The position numbers and the translations under genes were made by a program. Shown here in pieces: positions 55,386 through 64,000 of a DNA stretch of 64,000 nucleotides. This DNA comes from Coprococcus sp. (GTDB taxonomy: Bacteria > Bacillota > Clostridia > Lachnospirales > Lachnospiraceae). Position 1 is the first letter of the stretch. Each line of letters begins with the position of its first letter. The stretch covers positions 1 through 64,000 of the forward strand of contig JAGBHU010000044.1 of the NCBI GenBank assembly GCA_017935345.1, given 5' to 3'. The notes below the pieces were generated by a model that had not been told where the DNA came from, did not search any database, and saw nothing but the letters and a program-made list of their open reading frames with translations.

Positions 55386-55694
55386 ATGTACGCAATTATA
55401 GCAACAGGCGGTAAGCAGTACAAGGTAGCTGAAGGAGACGTAATCAGAGTTGAGAAGCTTGGCGCTTCTGAAGGTAGTGAAGTAACATTTGATGACGTTA
55501 TCTTAGTAAGTACTGATTCAGACGTTTTAGTTGGTGACAAGGTTGCTAATGCAACTGTTACAGCATCCGTTGTAGGTGAGGGCAAGTCTAAGAAGGTTAT
55601 TGTATACAAGTACAAGAGAAAGACTGGCTATCACAAGAAGAATGGTCACAGACAGTCATATACAAAGGTTGAGATTAAGAAGATTAACGCTTAA
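55386..55694 (+). CDS. rplU: Ribosomal protein L21
   Basis: The 102-residue protein begins MYAIIATGGKQYKVAEGD and ends with the 23S-binding RKTGYHKKNGHRQSYTKVEI. AAGGAGG precedes the ATG at 55386; an upstream in-frame start at 55365 falls in the leader. It is followed by prp and rpmA, the standard order. Confidence 0.98.
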   Translation: MYAIIATGGKQYKVAEGDVIRVEKLGASEGSEVTFDDVILVSTDSDVLVGDKVANATVTASVVGEGKSKKVIVYKYKRKTGYHKKNGHRQSYTKVEIKKINA

Positions 55695-55702
55695 TTCGTA
55701 TT

Positions 55703-56032
55703 ATGATTAATGTAACAATATTTCAGAATGGTAAATTGGAATATATAGGCTTTGAACTTACGGGACATGCCGGATATGCAGATGCAGGTATGGATATTGT
55801 ATGCAGTGCGGTTTCAGCACTTGCAATAACAGTAGTGAATTCCATTGAAAAGCTCTGTGAAGACGGTTTTTCATTTGAGGAAAACCAGGAAAACGGAGAG
55901 ATGAAGCTGATATCGGAGCTTGCAGAGACAAGCCATGATATGCAGATTGTACTTAATGTATTTGTAATCGGTATATCTGATATTGCAGAAGCTTATAGTG
56001 ATTATATTTGTTTGACCTTTAAGGAGGTGTAA
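55703..56032 (+). CDS. prp: Ribosomal-processing cysteine protease Prp
   Basis: Prp removes the N-terminal extension of L27. The 109-residue protein has the catalytic His in [10 protein letters not shown] and the catalytic Cys in [11 protein letters not shown], the family arrangement. No strong ribosome binding site is visible 8 bp after rplU, so coupling is likely. The substrate L27 is the next gene. Confidence 0.95.
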   Translation: MINVTIFQNGKLEYIGFELTGHAGYADAGMDIVCSAVSALAITVVNSIEKLCEDGFSFEENQENGEMKLISELAETSHDMQIVLNVFVIGISDIAEAYSDYICLTFKEV

Positions 56033-56037
56033 TTGAA

Positions 56038-56325
56038 ATGATGAGAATGGAACTTCAGTTTTTCGCTCATAAGAAAGGTGTAGGTTCTACTAAGAACGGT
56101 AGAGATTCCGAGTCTAAGAGATTAGGTGCTAAGAGAGCTGATGGTCAGTTCGTAAAGGCTGGAAATATTTTATACAGACAGCGTGGAACAAAGATTCATC
56201 CAGGACTTAACGTAGGTATCGGCGGTGATGATACATTATTTGCTACTGCTGATGGTATCGTTAGATTCGAGAGAAAGGGTAGAGACAAGAAGCAGGTTTC
56301 AATCTATCCTGTAGTAAATGAGTAA
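56038..56325 (+). CDS. rpmA: Ribosomal protein L27 with Prp-cleavable N-terminus
   Basis: The 95-residue protein begins [21 protein letters not shown] followed by AHKKG is the Prp cleavage site of Firmicute L27; cleavage exposes the Ala that reaches the peptidyl-transferase centre. AAGGAGG (56021-56027) lies before tandem ATGs at 56038 and 56041; 56038 gives the nine-residue prepeptide found in B. subtilis. Confidence 0.98.
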   Translation: MMRMELQFFAHKKGVGSTKNGRDSESKRLGAKRADGQFVKAGNILYRQRGTKIHPGLNVGIGGDDTLFATADGIVRFERKGRDKKQVSIYPVVNE

Positions 56326-56349
56326 TCATTTGATTAACAAGTTTATTAA

Positions 56350-57759
<1,410 letters not shown>

Positions 57760-57776
57760 AGCAAAAGGAGTATGGA

Positions 57777-58070
57777 ATGAACAGTAAACAGAGAGCATAT
57801 TTAAAAGGACTTGCAATGAATATCGATTCGATACTTAACATAGGAAAATCTTCACTTACACCGGAATTTACCGAATCTGTAAGTGAAGCGCTTGCTGCAA
57901 GGGAGCTTGTTAAGATATCAGTGCTTAAAAACTGTCTTGATGACCCAAAGGAGCTGGCATATACCATAGCTGAACGGACACGGTCAGAGGTCGTACAGGT
58001 TATAGGAAGACGAATTGTGCTTTATAAGGAATCAAAGGAGCACAAGAAGATAGAGCTGCCTAAAAAATAG
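57777..58070 (+). CDS. yhbY: YhbY/YqeI-family CRM-domain RNA-binding protein
   Basis: The 97-residue CRM domain (QRAYLKGLAMNIDSILNIGKSSLTPEF) resembles YhbY, associated with pre-50S ribosomes. It lies 17 bp after obgE, in the conserved order obg-yhbY-nadD-yqeK-rsfS. Confidence 0.93.
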   Translation: MNSKQRAYLKGLAMNIDSILNIGKSSLTPEFTESVSEALAARELVKISVLKNCLDDPKELAYTIAERTRSEVVQVIGRRIVLYKESKEHKKIELPKK

Positions 58071-58159
58071 AATATGGATAAAAATCGGTGTATATGGTAT
58101 AAAATATCAAAATATATACCGGAAAATCGGATACATGGATGGGAAATCGGGATATAAAT

Positions 58160-58861
58160 ATGGAAAAGCTTAGTGATATAGAAGATAATACAGGAGTCAT
58201 TCCTTATCATACAGAATCTGATAATCTGCATGAACGTAAGAGCGTATCATATGGAATATTAGGCGGTACATTTAATCCTATACACAATGCGCATATCGAA
58301 CTTGCGACAGCCGCTTTGAAGCAGTTTCATCTGGATAAGGTGCTTTTAATGCCAAATAATAAGCCTGCATATAAAAGCTTGTATGATATTGTTTCAAACG
58401 AAGACAGGGCTGAAATGGTGAAACTGGCCGTACAGGGGATAGATGGTCTTGAATTTTCAGATATGGAGCTGAACAGACCGGGTTTAACCTATACCTGTGA
58501 TACATTGGAGCTGCTGAATATGAAATATCCACAGACGGAATGGTATTTTATCATGGGTGGGGATTCCATAATGTATTTTGACAAATGGAAAGAACCTGAG
58601 AAAATAGTAAGATATGCCACGCTGATAGTATCTGTCAGAAATGATATTAACAAAACGACCATACATCATAAAATAGAGGAGCTTCAGTCAAAATATTCCG
58701 GATGCCGTATACTGTTTGAAGAGATGGAAGCAGTGGATATTTCCTCGAGTATGCTTCGTAAAATGATAAATATGAACGAAGATGTATCCTCCTATATGGA
58801 TAAAAGAGTTGTTGATTATATAAAGGACAGGCAGCTTTATATGATAAATGAAGGAGATTGA
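58160..58861 (+). CDS. nadD: Nicotinate-nucleotide adenylyltransferase
   Basis: It makes deamido-NAD from NaMN and ATP. The nucleotidyltransferase core begins at YGILGGTFNPIHNAHI and ends with ISSSMLRKMI (SxTxxR-type motif with Ser). About 30 hydrophilic residues precede the core, longer than usual. GGGA before ATG 58160 supports this start; ATG 58139 would extend it further. Length is 233 residues. The stop overlaps the ribosome binding site region of yqeK. Confidence 0.92.
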   Translation: MEKLSDIEDNTGVIPYHTESDNLHERKSVSYGILGGTFNPIHNAHIELATAALKQFHLDKVLLMPNNKPAYKSLYDIVSNEDRAEMVKLAVQGIDGLEFSDMELNRPGLTYTCDTLELLNMKYPQTEWYFIMGGDSIMYFDKWKEPEKIVRYATLIVSVRNDINKTTIHHKIEELQSKYSGCRILFEEMEAVDISSSMLRKMINMNEDVSSYMDKRVVDYIKDRQLYMINEGD

Positions 58862-58863
58862 TT

Positions 58864-59427
58864 ATGGACAGAGTAGAGATGCGGGAGCGGCTTGAGAAAA
58901 AGCTGACAAAGAAAAGATATGAGCATTCTCTTGGCGTAGAATATACAGCAGGGTGCCTTGCCATGGTGTATGGTGAAGATGTGGAAAAGGCACTTACGGC
59001 AGGTTTGCTTCATGATTGTGCAAAATGGCTTAGCGGTGACGATAAAATAGAAAAGTGTGAAAAACATGGCTTATCCGTAAGTGATGTAGAGAGAAAGAAC
59101 CCTGAGCTGCTGCATGCAAAATTAGGAGCTTATTACGCCAGAACCAAATATGGTATAGAAGATGAAGATATACTGTCCTCGATAGAATTTCATACAACAG
59201 GCAGGCCTGCAATGAGTATGCTTGAAAAGATTATATTTGTGGCAGATTATATTGAGCCAAATCGCAGACCGCTTGATGAAATAGAGGAAATACGCAGAGA
59301 GGCATTTACTGATTTAGACAAATGTGTCGTTCATATTATTAAGAATACACTATCATATCTTGGAACTTCTAAGTCAGATGCAACGGATCAGATGACAATA
59401 GATACGTACAATTATTATATAAAATAA
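58864..59427 (+). CDS. yqeK: YqeK-family HD hydrolase (Ap4A hydrolase)
   Basis: The 187-residue HD-domain protein has RYEHSLGVEYTA and GLLHDCAKWLS, with later His in EFHTTGRPAMS. YqeK enzymes cleave diadenosine tetraphosphate symmetrically. AAGGAG (58851-58856) supports the ATG at 58864; a TTG at 58858 is too close. It is tightly linked to nadD and rsfS. Confidence 0.92.
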   Translation: MDRVEMRERLEKKLTKKRYEHSLGVEYTAGCLAMVYGEDVEKALTAGLLHDCAKWLSGDDKIEKCEKHGLSVSDVERKNPELLHAKLGAYYARTKYGIEDEDILSSIEFHTTGRPAMSMLEKIIFVADYIEPNRRPLDEIEEIRREAFTDLDKCVVHIIKNTLSYLGTSKSDATDQMTIDTYNYYIK

Positions 59428-59489
59428 CAATATCAAAGAAAAGAGAAACGATTATAAAAATAATAATATCAGGCTGAAGGAGCGTATAT

Positions 59490-59840
59490 ATGAGCAATTC
59501 CAAAGAAATGGTTAAGACTGCCTATGAGGCATTGAGTGACAAAAAAGCATTCAATATTAAAATACTGGATATCAAAGAAATCTCTACGGTAGCTGATTAT
59601 TTTATTATTGCAGACGGTACAAATAAAAATCAGGTACAGGCTATGTGTGACAATGTAGAAGATTTTATGCAGAAGGCAGGCTTTAAGCCAAAAAGTATTG
59701 AAGGATATTCAGAAGGTGGATGGATTTTATTGGATTATTATGATATAATAGTTCATATCTTTTCAGATGAGTCCAGACACTTTTACAACATCGAGAGAAT
59801 CTGGAGTGATGGAAAGACTGTAGCAATAGACGATATATGA
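59490..59840 (+). CDS. rsfS: Ribosomal silencing factor RsfS
   Basis: RsfS binds L14 and blocks subunit joining during starvation. The 116-residue protein has LDIKEISTVADYFIIADGTNKNQVQA, GYSEGGWILLDYYDIIVHIF and YNIERIWSDGK. GAAGGAG lies upstream. It is the last gene of the conserved cluster. Confidence 0.95.
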   Translation: MSNSKEMVKTAYEALSDKKAFNIKILDIKEISTVADYFIIADGTNKNQVQAMCDNVEDFMQKAGFKPKSIEGYSEGGWILLDYYDIIVHIFSDESRHFYNIERIWSDGKTVAIDDI

Positions 59841-59909
59841 TAGCCGTTGATGACAGCAGATATGTCGTCTCAATCAAGGATGTATTAATGGAGTAGACAT
59901 ATAAATCAT

Positions 59910-61097
59910 ATGGATAGCAAGAGATTACTTGATGATAATTATATAAAGATTAATCACATTTCCTCAAAATGCATGCGTATTTTTGTTATTCTGGTCGTAG
60001 CATTGTGGGGCTTTGCGTGCTTTAGTCAGGAATGCAACGTCTACATAGTTACAATAACGATGTTTACATGTTGCATTTTTTCTTTTATTCCGACATTTAT
60101 TATTGACATTTTGAAATATGACAAGAGTCGCAGTATCAAATATATTGTAATTGCACTTGCCGTACTGATATGTACAATGATGAGTGCCGTTCTGTCACAT
60201 ATGGCATTTGTAGTATGGATTTTCCCTATGCTGGTAGCATCGCTTTATTATAATAAAACAATGGTACTGTATACATCCTTATTATCCATAATAGGAGCAT
60301 TAGGAGCAAATGTGTTTAACTTTTTCTTTAGTGACGTGACGGTTCCTGCTCTTTATGATGAATTTTATACAAATCTTATATTGTCTGCTTTCCCATGTGT
60401 TATGACGATATTCCTGTTGTCATTTGTGGCATACTATATTGTGTCACGAAATTCGATTATGCTGAATAATACCATTGAGCATGCAGAAGAGGTAAAGACC
60501 AACCAGAAAGAGCTGGTATATGCATTTGCAGAGCTTTCTGAGAGCAAATCAAAATCGACAGGTGAACATATCAAGAGAGTTGCTGAGTATATGCGTGTAC
60601 TTGGTATTGCGTCAGGTTTTGATGAAGAATATGTCGATAAGCTTTCCACGGCTGCCATGATGCATGATATCGGAAAGTTGATGATAAGTGAAGATATATT
60701 AAATAAGCCGGGTAAGCTGACGGATGAGGAATTTGCAATTATGAAGAGCCATGTTCTCTATGGTGACGCTCTTCTTGAGAAATGTCCGGGGGATATCCTT
60801 CAGATAGCAAGAACGATAGCAAGGGAGCATCATGAGAAATGGGACGGTTCAGGCTATCTGGGCATGAAAGGGGAAGAGATTGCATATATAAGCCGTCTGA
60901 TAGCCGTATGTGATGTTTTTGATGCGCTGACATCCACAAGATATTACAAGAAAGGCTGGACACTGGAAGAAACATTTAATGAAATCGTAAGCTTAAGCGG
61001 TAAACATTTCGACCCGAAGGTAGTCAAATTGTTTATTGAAAATTTTGATAAATTCAAAGAAATTGCTCAAAAACAGCCTGATAAGAAAATATATTAA
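59910..61097 (+). CDS. Membrane HD-GYP-domain protein
   Basis: The N-terminal ~195 residues form about six membrane helices. A coiled linker (IEHAEEVKTNQKELVYAFAELSESKS) leads to an HD-GYP phosphodiesterase domain: MMHDIGKLMISEDILNKPG and REHHEKWDGSGYLG. The signature has GYL where GYP is canonical. HD-GYP proteins hydrolyse cyclic di-GMP or related dinucleotides; activity here is plausible because the metal-ligand His and Asp are kept. Length is 395 residues. The stop lies inside a long terminator stem. Confidence 0.9.
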   Translation: MDSKRLLDDNYIKINHISSKCMRIFVILVVALWGFACFSQECNVYIVTITMFTCCIFSFIPTFIIDILKYDKSRSIKYIVIALAVLICTMMSAVLSHMAFVVWIFPMLVASLYYNKTMVLYTSLLSIIGALGANVFNFFFSDVTVPALYDEFYTNLILSAFPCVMTIFLLSFVAYYIVSRNSIMLNNTIEHAEEVKTNQKELVYAFAELSESKSKSTGEHIKRVAEYMRVLGIASGFDEEYVDKLSTAAMMHDIGKLMISEDILNKPGKLTDEEFAIMKSHVLYGDALLEKCPGDILQIARTIAREHHEKWDGSGYLGMKGEEIAYISRLIAVCDVFDALTSTRYYKKGWTLEETFNEIVSLSGKHFDPKVVKLFIENFDKFKEIAQKQPDKKIY

Positions 61098-61137
61098 AAA
61101 AGTGTAATTCAATATGTGAATTACACTTTTTTAATAT
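61091..61137. terminator. Bidirectional terminator between the HD-GYP gene and lexA
   Basis: A perfect 21-bp stem (arms 61091-61111 and 61117-61137) with a 5-nt loop; the core is AAAAAAGTGTAATTCA and its complement. It includes the HD-GYP stop codon and lies 37 bp from the lexA stop, serving both convergent genes. Confidence 0.92.
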
Positions 61138-61173
61138 ATCATAACAAGTTTGTCTAATAAGAATCTTTTTTGG

Positions 61174-61794
61174 TTAGAACTGTCTGAATAAACCGATTAC
61201 TTTGCCTAGTATCTGGCAGTTCTCAACGATAATAGGGTCCATAAAATCATTTTCAGGTTGAAGCCTTATATAATCCTTTTCCTTATAGAAAGTCTTTACT
61301 GTTGCCGAGTCTTCAACTAATGCAACAACAATCTCGCCGTTTCTGGCAGAATTACACTGGTCTACAATAAGTAAATCTCCATCATAAATCCCTACATTAA
61401 TCATACTTTCGCCTTTTACCCTAAGCATAAATGTCTGATTATTTGTATTATTCAGATATTCCGGCGGAACAGGGAAATAATCCTGTATATTCTGGGTAGC
61501 AAGTATAGGCTCACCTGCGGCAACAGCGCCTACAATAGGTATATTGATAACCTCACGTCTTGATAATGCAAATTCATCATCAATAATTTCAATAGCTCTT
61601 GGCTTGGTTGGGTCACGTCTTATATATCCGTTTTCTTCAAGTGTTGCAAGATGAGAGTGAACCGATGAAGTAGACTTCAGGTTTACTGCCTGACATATTT
61701 CTCTTACTGATGGCGGATAGCCCTTTTCCAATAACTGTTCTTTTATGTATTCAAGTATTTCCATCTGCTTGGATGTAATCTTACCGTTACTCAT
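61174..61794 (-). CDS. lexA: LexA SOS repressor
   Basis: The 206-residue repressor has a winged helix (ITSKQMEILEYIKEQLLEKGYPPSVREI) and an S24 autopeptidase. The cleavage site is Ala93-Gly94 (GAVAAGEPIL), with catalytic Ser130 in KGESMINVGIYDGDLL and Lys167 in ATVKTF. On the minus strand AGGAGG precedes the ATG at 61794; the longer in-frame start at 61854 adds unconserved residues. Two LexA-box-like sites lie upstream. Confidence 0.97.
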   Translation of the reverse strand: MSNGKITSKQMEILEYIKEQLLEKGYPPSVREICQAVNLKSTSSVHSHLATLEENGYIRRDPTKPRAIEIIDDEFALSRREVINIPIVGAVAAGEPILATQNIQDYFPVPPEYLNNTNNQTFMLRVKGESMINVGIYDGDLLIVDQCNSARNGEIVVALVEDSATVKTFYKEKDYIRLQPENDFMDPIIVENCQILGKVIGLFRQF

Positions 61795-61869
61795 ATATAA
61801 AACCTCCTGTAATCTGTAACCAATATGCATTCTGCATGATAGGTTGAACAACAATTTAAATATATTCTA

Positions 61870-61902
61870 GCACATATGTTCTGTAATTGCAAACAAATGT
61901 TC
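61870..61902. promoter_or_regulatory. Two LexA (SOS) boxes upstream of lexA
   Basis: GCACATATGTTC (61870-61881) and AAACAAATGTTC (61891-61902) each match GAACnnnnGTTC in seven of eight positions. They begin 21 bp apart, two helical turns. They lie upstream of lexA, as expected for autoregulation, and could also reach the divergent region leading to cas6. Confidence 0.6.
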
Positions 61903-62227
61903 TTGGTTTTTGATAATTTTTTGTAAGGGTATGTTACAGCATTATCTTTAATGAAGTAGTTATGATAATAAGGAGTCTTTTTTTAATATTGTTATTAATA
62001 AGATATATAAGTTTGATTAAAAATAAAAATTTTATATTATAACATAAAATATGAGGAAAAATTTGGATAAGTATGGTATTATAATTGTATTAAATTTATT
62101 TTCTAATTGTTTATAAGAATAATCATATATTTACGTGCCAATATACAATTGTGTCATTACTTAATTAGATTATTTATTAGTTTATAATTTTATTTATAAA
62201 AATATCTTTAGGAAAGGAGGTAAAAGT
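61903..62227 (+). other. AT-rich intergenic region upstream of cas6
   Basis: This 325-bp gap is very AT-rich and holds no plausible gene. A TATAAT at 62080-62085 is a possible -10 without a matching -35. An 8-bp inverted pair (AATTGTAT near 62083, ATACAATT near 62141) was seen. No CRISPR repeats were found in it. AAAGGAGGT precedes the cas6 ATG. Confidence 0.5.
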
Positions 62228-62953
62228 ATGAAATTCTTAGTGGAATTTGATTTAGAAAGAGAAAAAATACCGATAGATTATCGCAGTTGTTTTTTGTCTG
62301 TCTTCAAGACATGCCTTAGTAGTGCAAATGATGGTAAATATTTTCAAGAATATTATGAACCTGCTAAAGAAAAACCTTATACATGGTCTGTAGTATTTGA
62401 TAAACCAAAGTTTTCAAAGGATGCAGTCAATATAACTGGGAAACATATCAAACTTATGGTTTCTACTTCTGATACAAAGTCTGGTTTTATTTTGTTTTCT
62501 GCTTTTTCAGCATATTGTAGAAAAAAATTCCCATTGCCAATGGACAATAGTATGAGAATGACAAGAATTGCACAGCTTAAGGAGCAAAACGTAAGCAGCA
62601 ATAGAATCCTTATAAAAATGTTGGAGCCATTATGTGTTAGAAAGCATGATGAGTCAACAAATAAAGATTGGTATTACTCGACAAAACAAGATGAATTTGA
62701 AACAGAGTTTAAGAGAGTTATTAAAGAACAGCTTATTGCTGCCGGATTTGCAGAGAATATGAGTAATGTTGACATTAGTCCTGTTAATTCAAGAACTGTA
62801 ATTATAAAGTTCTACGGAATTAATGTAGAGTCATCTTTGGGTGATTTTATTTTGGAAGGTAACAAGGCAGTATTAAATTATCTGTTGAAGTCAGGTATGG
62901 GTTCAAGGAAAAGTGCCGGTTTTGGATGCTTTAAATTAATTGCTGAGGAATAG
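62228..62953 (+). CDS. cas6: CRISPR-associated endoribonuclease Cas6
   Basis: Cas6 cleaves pre-crRNA within the repeats. The 241-residue protein has a tandem ferredoxin-like pattern and the C-terminal Gly-rich loop GMGSRKSAGFGCFKLI, the family hallmark. LVEFDLEREKIPIDYRSCF is a typical N-terminus, and PLCVRKHDE lies in the usual mid region. The catalytic His cannot be assigned from one sequence. AAAGGAGG precedes the ATG. It begins an operon whose next gene starts 11 bp after the stop. Confidence 0.92.
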   Translation: MKFLVEFDLEREKIPIDYRSCFLSVFKTCLSSANDGKYFQEYYEPAKEKPYTWSVVFDKPKFSKDAVNITGKHIKLMVSTSDTKSGFILFSAFSAYCRKKFPLPMDNSMRMTRIAQLKEQNVSSNRILIKMLEPLCVRKHDESTNKDWYYSTKQDEFETEFKRVIKEQLIAAGFAENMSNVDISPVNSRTVIIKFYGINVESSLGDFILEGNKAVLNYLLKSGMGSRKSAGFGCFKLIAEE

Positions 62954-62964
62954 GAGGTATTGCA

Positions 62965-64000
62965 ATGATAATTGAATTAGAAAATCAAGAGTATAATACA
63001 CTTCTATTACCCATTGAATGGCGTTTTTCGGCTGCAGCAGTAGGTTTGATGCGTTTTTTTGATTACATTGAAGATGTAGAAGGCATTAAATTATATGAGA
63101 GAACGCATGGGGATGAAGATATAGATGTGTATCAGAAGATAGGAGGTTACATAGAGGGAATAAAATATAACCAGAGGGATTTGACAGAAGAACGGTATCT
63201 AAGCTTTTGTGAAGCATTTTTTTCTGATGAATTTCAACATTTAAAAGCGGAGCAAATTCTTCAGGGAGATGAGTTTTCTGAAGACCAAATTGCTTTAGTA
63301 AATAATTTGTTAACAGGACAAAGTTCAAATAATGTTTTGAAAAAGGTATTTGGCAAGCAAAAGTTTGATGGCGGTAACAAAGAGGAATTATTATTTTTGA
63401 TATCTCAAAACAGACTGGAAATTGTCAAAGAAACATTTAGATTTAAGACAAACTTATATAGGAAGTATTCTAATACAAGAAAAATGCTTTCGGCAGATAA
63501 TCCACATTGTAGGTTGTTAGGATATAATTTAGATGAGGGAAGAAAGAGTAAAGCAACCTCTTATAAATTTGATACAGATACCTTTATTGCACAGGATTAT
63601 TTAGAATTTGATTTTATACCATTTGCGTTTACAAATTCTAATATTTCGTTTTTTATTAACAATAATTGCGATTTAGATAGCCTGAAAAAAGCAAATGAAA
63701 TTATAAAAGAGAAGATGGAAGAAAAAGATATACTTAAGGATAATAAGTATATTCGGGAGGATGCCAAGACTAAATTAATAAAAGGAATGCTTGAGGCTGG
63801 AGATTTTTTTGACTTTGATGCAGAGATTATTGTTAGGTCAAATGAAAATGAAGTTTATGAAACATTTTTTGTAAGAAAACGAGCTTTGGCATTAGTTAAA
63901 AAGATCTATAAAACATCAAATCTGAGATTTGTATACAAATACAACTATGATTACTGGTTGGATGTCGAAAAAGAAATTGTAAATTGCTGCATGAATGGCA
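62965..64000 (+). CDS. Probable type I Cas8-family large subunit (3' truncated)
   Basis: The open frame runs from the ATG at 62965 (preceded by TAGGAGGT) off the window, giving 345 residues. The N-terminus MIIELENQEYNTLLLPIEWRF...AAVGLMRFFDYIE resembles the start of Cas8/Cst1/Csx8 proteins, and gene position directly after cas6 is typical of type I-A/I-B operons. No CxxC zinc motif is visible in the part present. Downstream cas7, cas5 and cas3 are expected beyond the window. The subtype is not assigned. Confidence 0.65.
   Translation, partial: MIIELENQEYNTLLLPIEWRFSAAAVGLMRFFDYIEDVEGIKLYERTHGDEDIDVYQKIGGYIEGIKYNQRDLTEERYLSFCEAFFSDEFQHLKAEQILQGDEFSEDQIALVNNLLTGQSSNNVLKKVFGKQKFDGGNKEELLFLISQNRLEIVKETFRFKTNLYRKYSNTRKMLSADNPHCRLLGYNLDEGRKSKATSYKFDTDTFIAQDYLEFDFIPFAFTNSNISFFINNNCDLDSLKKANEIIKEKMEEKDILKDNKYIREDAKTKLIKGMLEAGDFFDFDAEIIVRSNENEVYETFFVRKRALALVKKIYKTSNLRFVYKYNYDYWLDVEKEIVNCCMNG

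Noticed and set aside
61795-62227. CRISPR array upstream of cas6
   Set aside because: No direct repeats of 28-37 bp were seen; the region is only AT-rich. The array, if any, is outside the window.

Overview
The window is a contiguous piece of a low-GC, spore-forming Firmicute chromosome, most likely Lachnospiraceae (Clostridia). The basis is inference from content and order: spoIVA and dipicolinate synthase genes, a T-box leader, an L27 with a Prp-cleavable N-terminus, the clostridial radical-SAM/DUF2344/RNase G/rplU/prp/rpmA/obg cluster, and AGGAGG-type ribosome binding sites almost everywhere. No rRNA, transposase, integrase or phage module was seen. Nearly all of it is core chromosome; the accessory parts are the left edge (a truncated sortase-anchored surface protein) and the right edge (a type I CRISPR-Cas operon running off the window).

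Layout. 0-1.5 kb: C-terminal part of an SpaA/Cna-B surface protein. 1.7-7.8 kb: spoIVA, scpA-scpB, a DacB/DacF-type D,D-carboxypeptidase and dpaA-dpaB, a chromosome-segregation and spore-morphogenesis block. 7.8-9.7 kb (minus strand): asnB. 9.9-10.6 kb: a protein built of 22 tandem coiled-coil heptads. 10.6-13.7 kb: T-box leader, ilvB, a divergent ilvN, dtd. 13.9-14.9 kb: divIVA and an SCP2-like protein. 15-16 kb (minus): aroF. 16.2-20.4 kb: envelope genes (second D,D-carboxypeptidase, membrane phosphoesterase, L,D-transpeptidase). 20.4-24.3 kb: tRNA-Ser(CGA), then overlapping punA-rnhA-metH. 24.4-26 kb: ilvN-ilvC from a consensus promoter. 26.3-30.3 kb: a two-component system, an unknown membrane protein and a VanY-type carboxypeptidase with an 11-bp-periodic operator. 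30.4-37.2 kb: greA, an orphan zinc-finger anti-sigma-like protein, polA, coaE, pta, ackA. 37.3-44.5 kb: DUF177-rpmF, plsX-rnc-smc-ftsY. 44.6-49.8 kb: threonine dehydratase, a RACo-like ferredoxin/ATPase, a WalJ-like hydrolase, an ACT protein and its DUF711 partner. 49.8-59.8 kb: radical SAM/DUF2344, a short RNase G, a MurE-like ligase, L21 leader, rplU-prp-rpmA, obgE, yhbY, nadD, yqeK, rsfS. 59.9-61.8 kb: HD-GYP protein and, convergently, lexA. 62.2-64 kb: cas6 and the N-terminal 345 residues of a probable Cas8.

Themes. Branched-chain amino acid synthesis is split over two loci with two different regulatory subunits plus threonine dehydratase. Peptidoglycan and spore-envelope enzymes recur (two S11 carboxypeptidases, an L,D-transpeptidase, VanY, a MurE-like ligase). 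Several envelope or structural proteins carry in-frame tandem repeats in linkers or stalks. The less routine signals are the four-copy 11-bp repeat upstream of vanY, the heptad-repeat gene, a MurE-like ligase with a non-canonical specificity motif inserted in the L21/L27/Obg neighbourhood, MetH lacking its reactivation domain in the same window as a RACo-like protein, and the partial CRISPR-Cas operon beside lexA.
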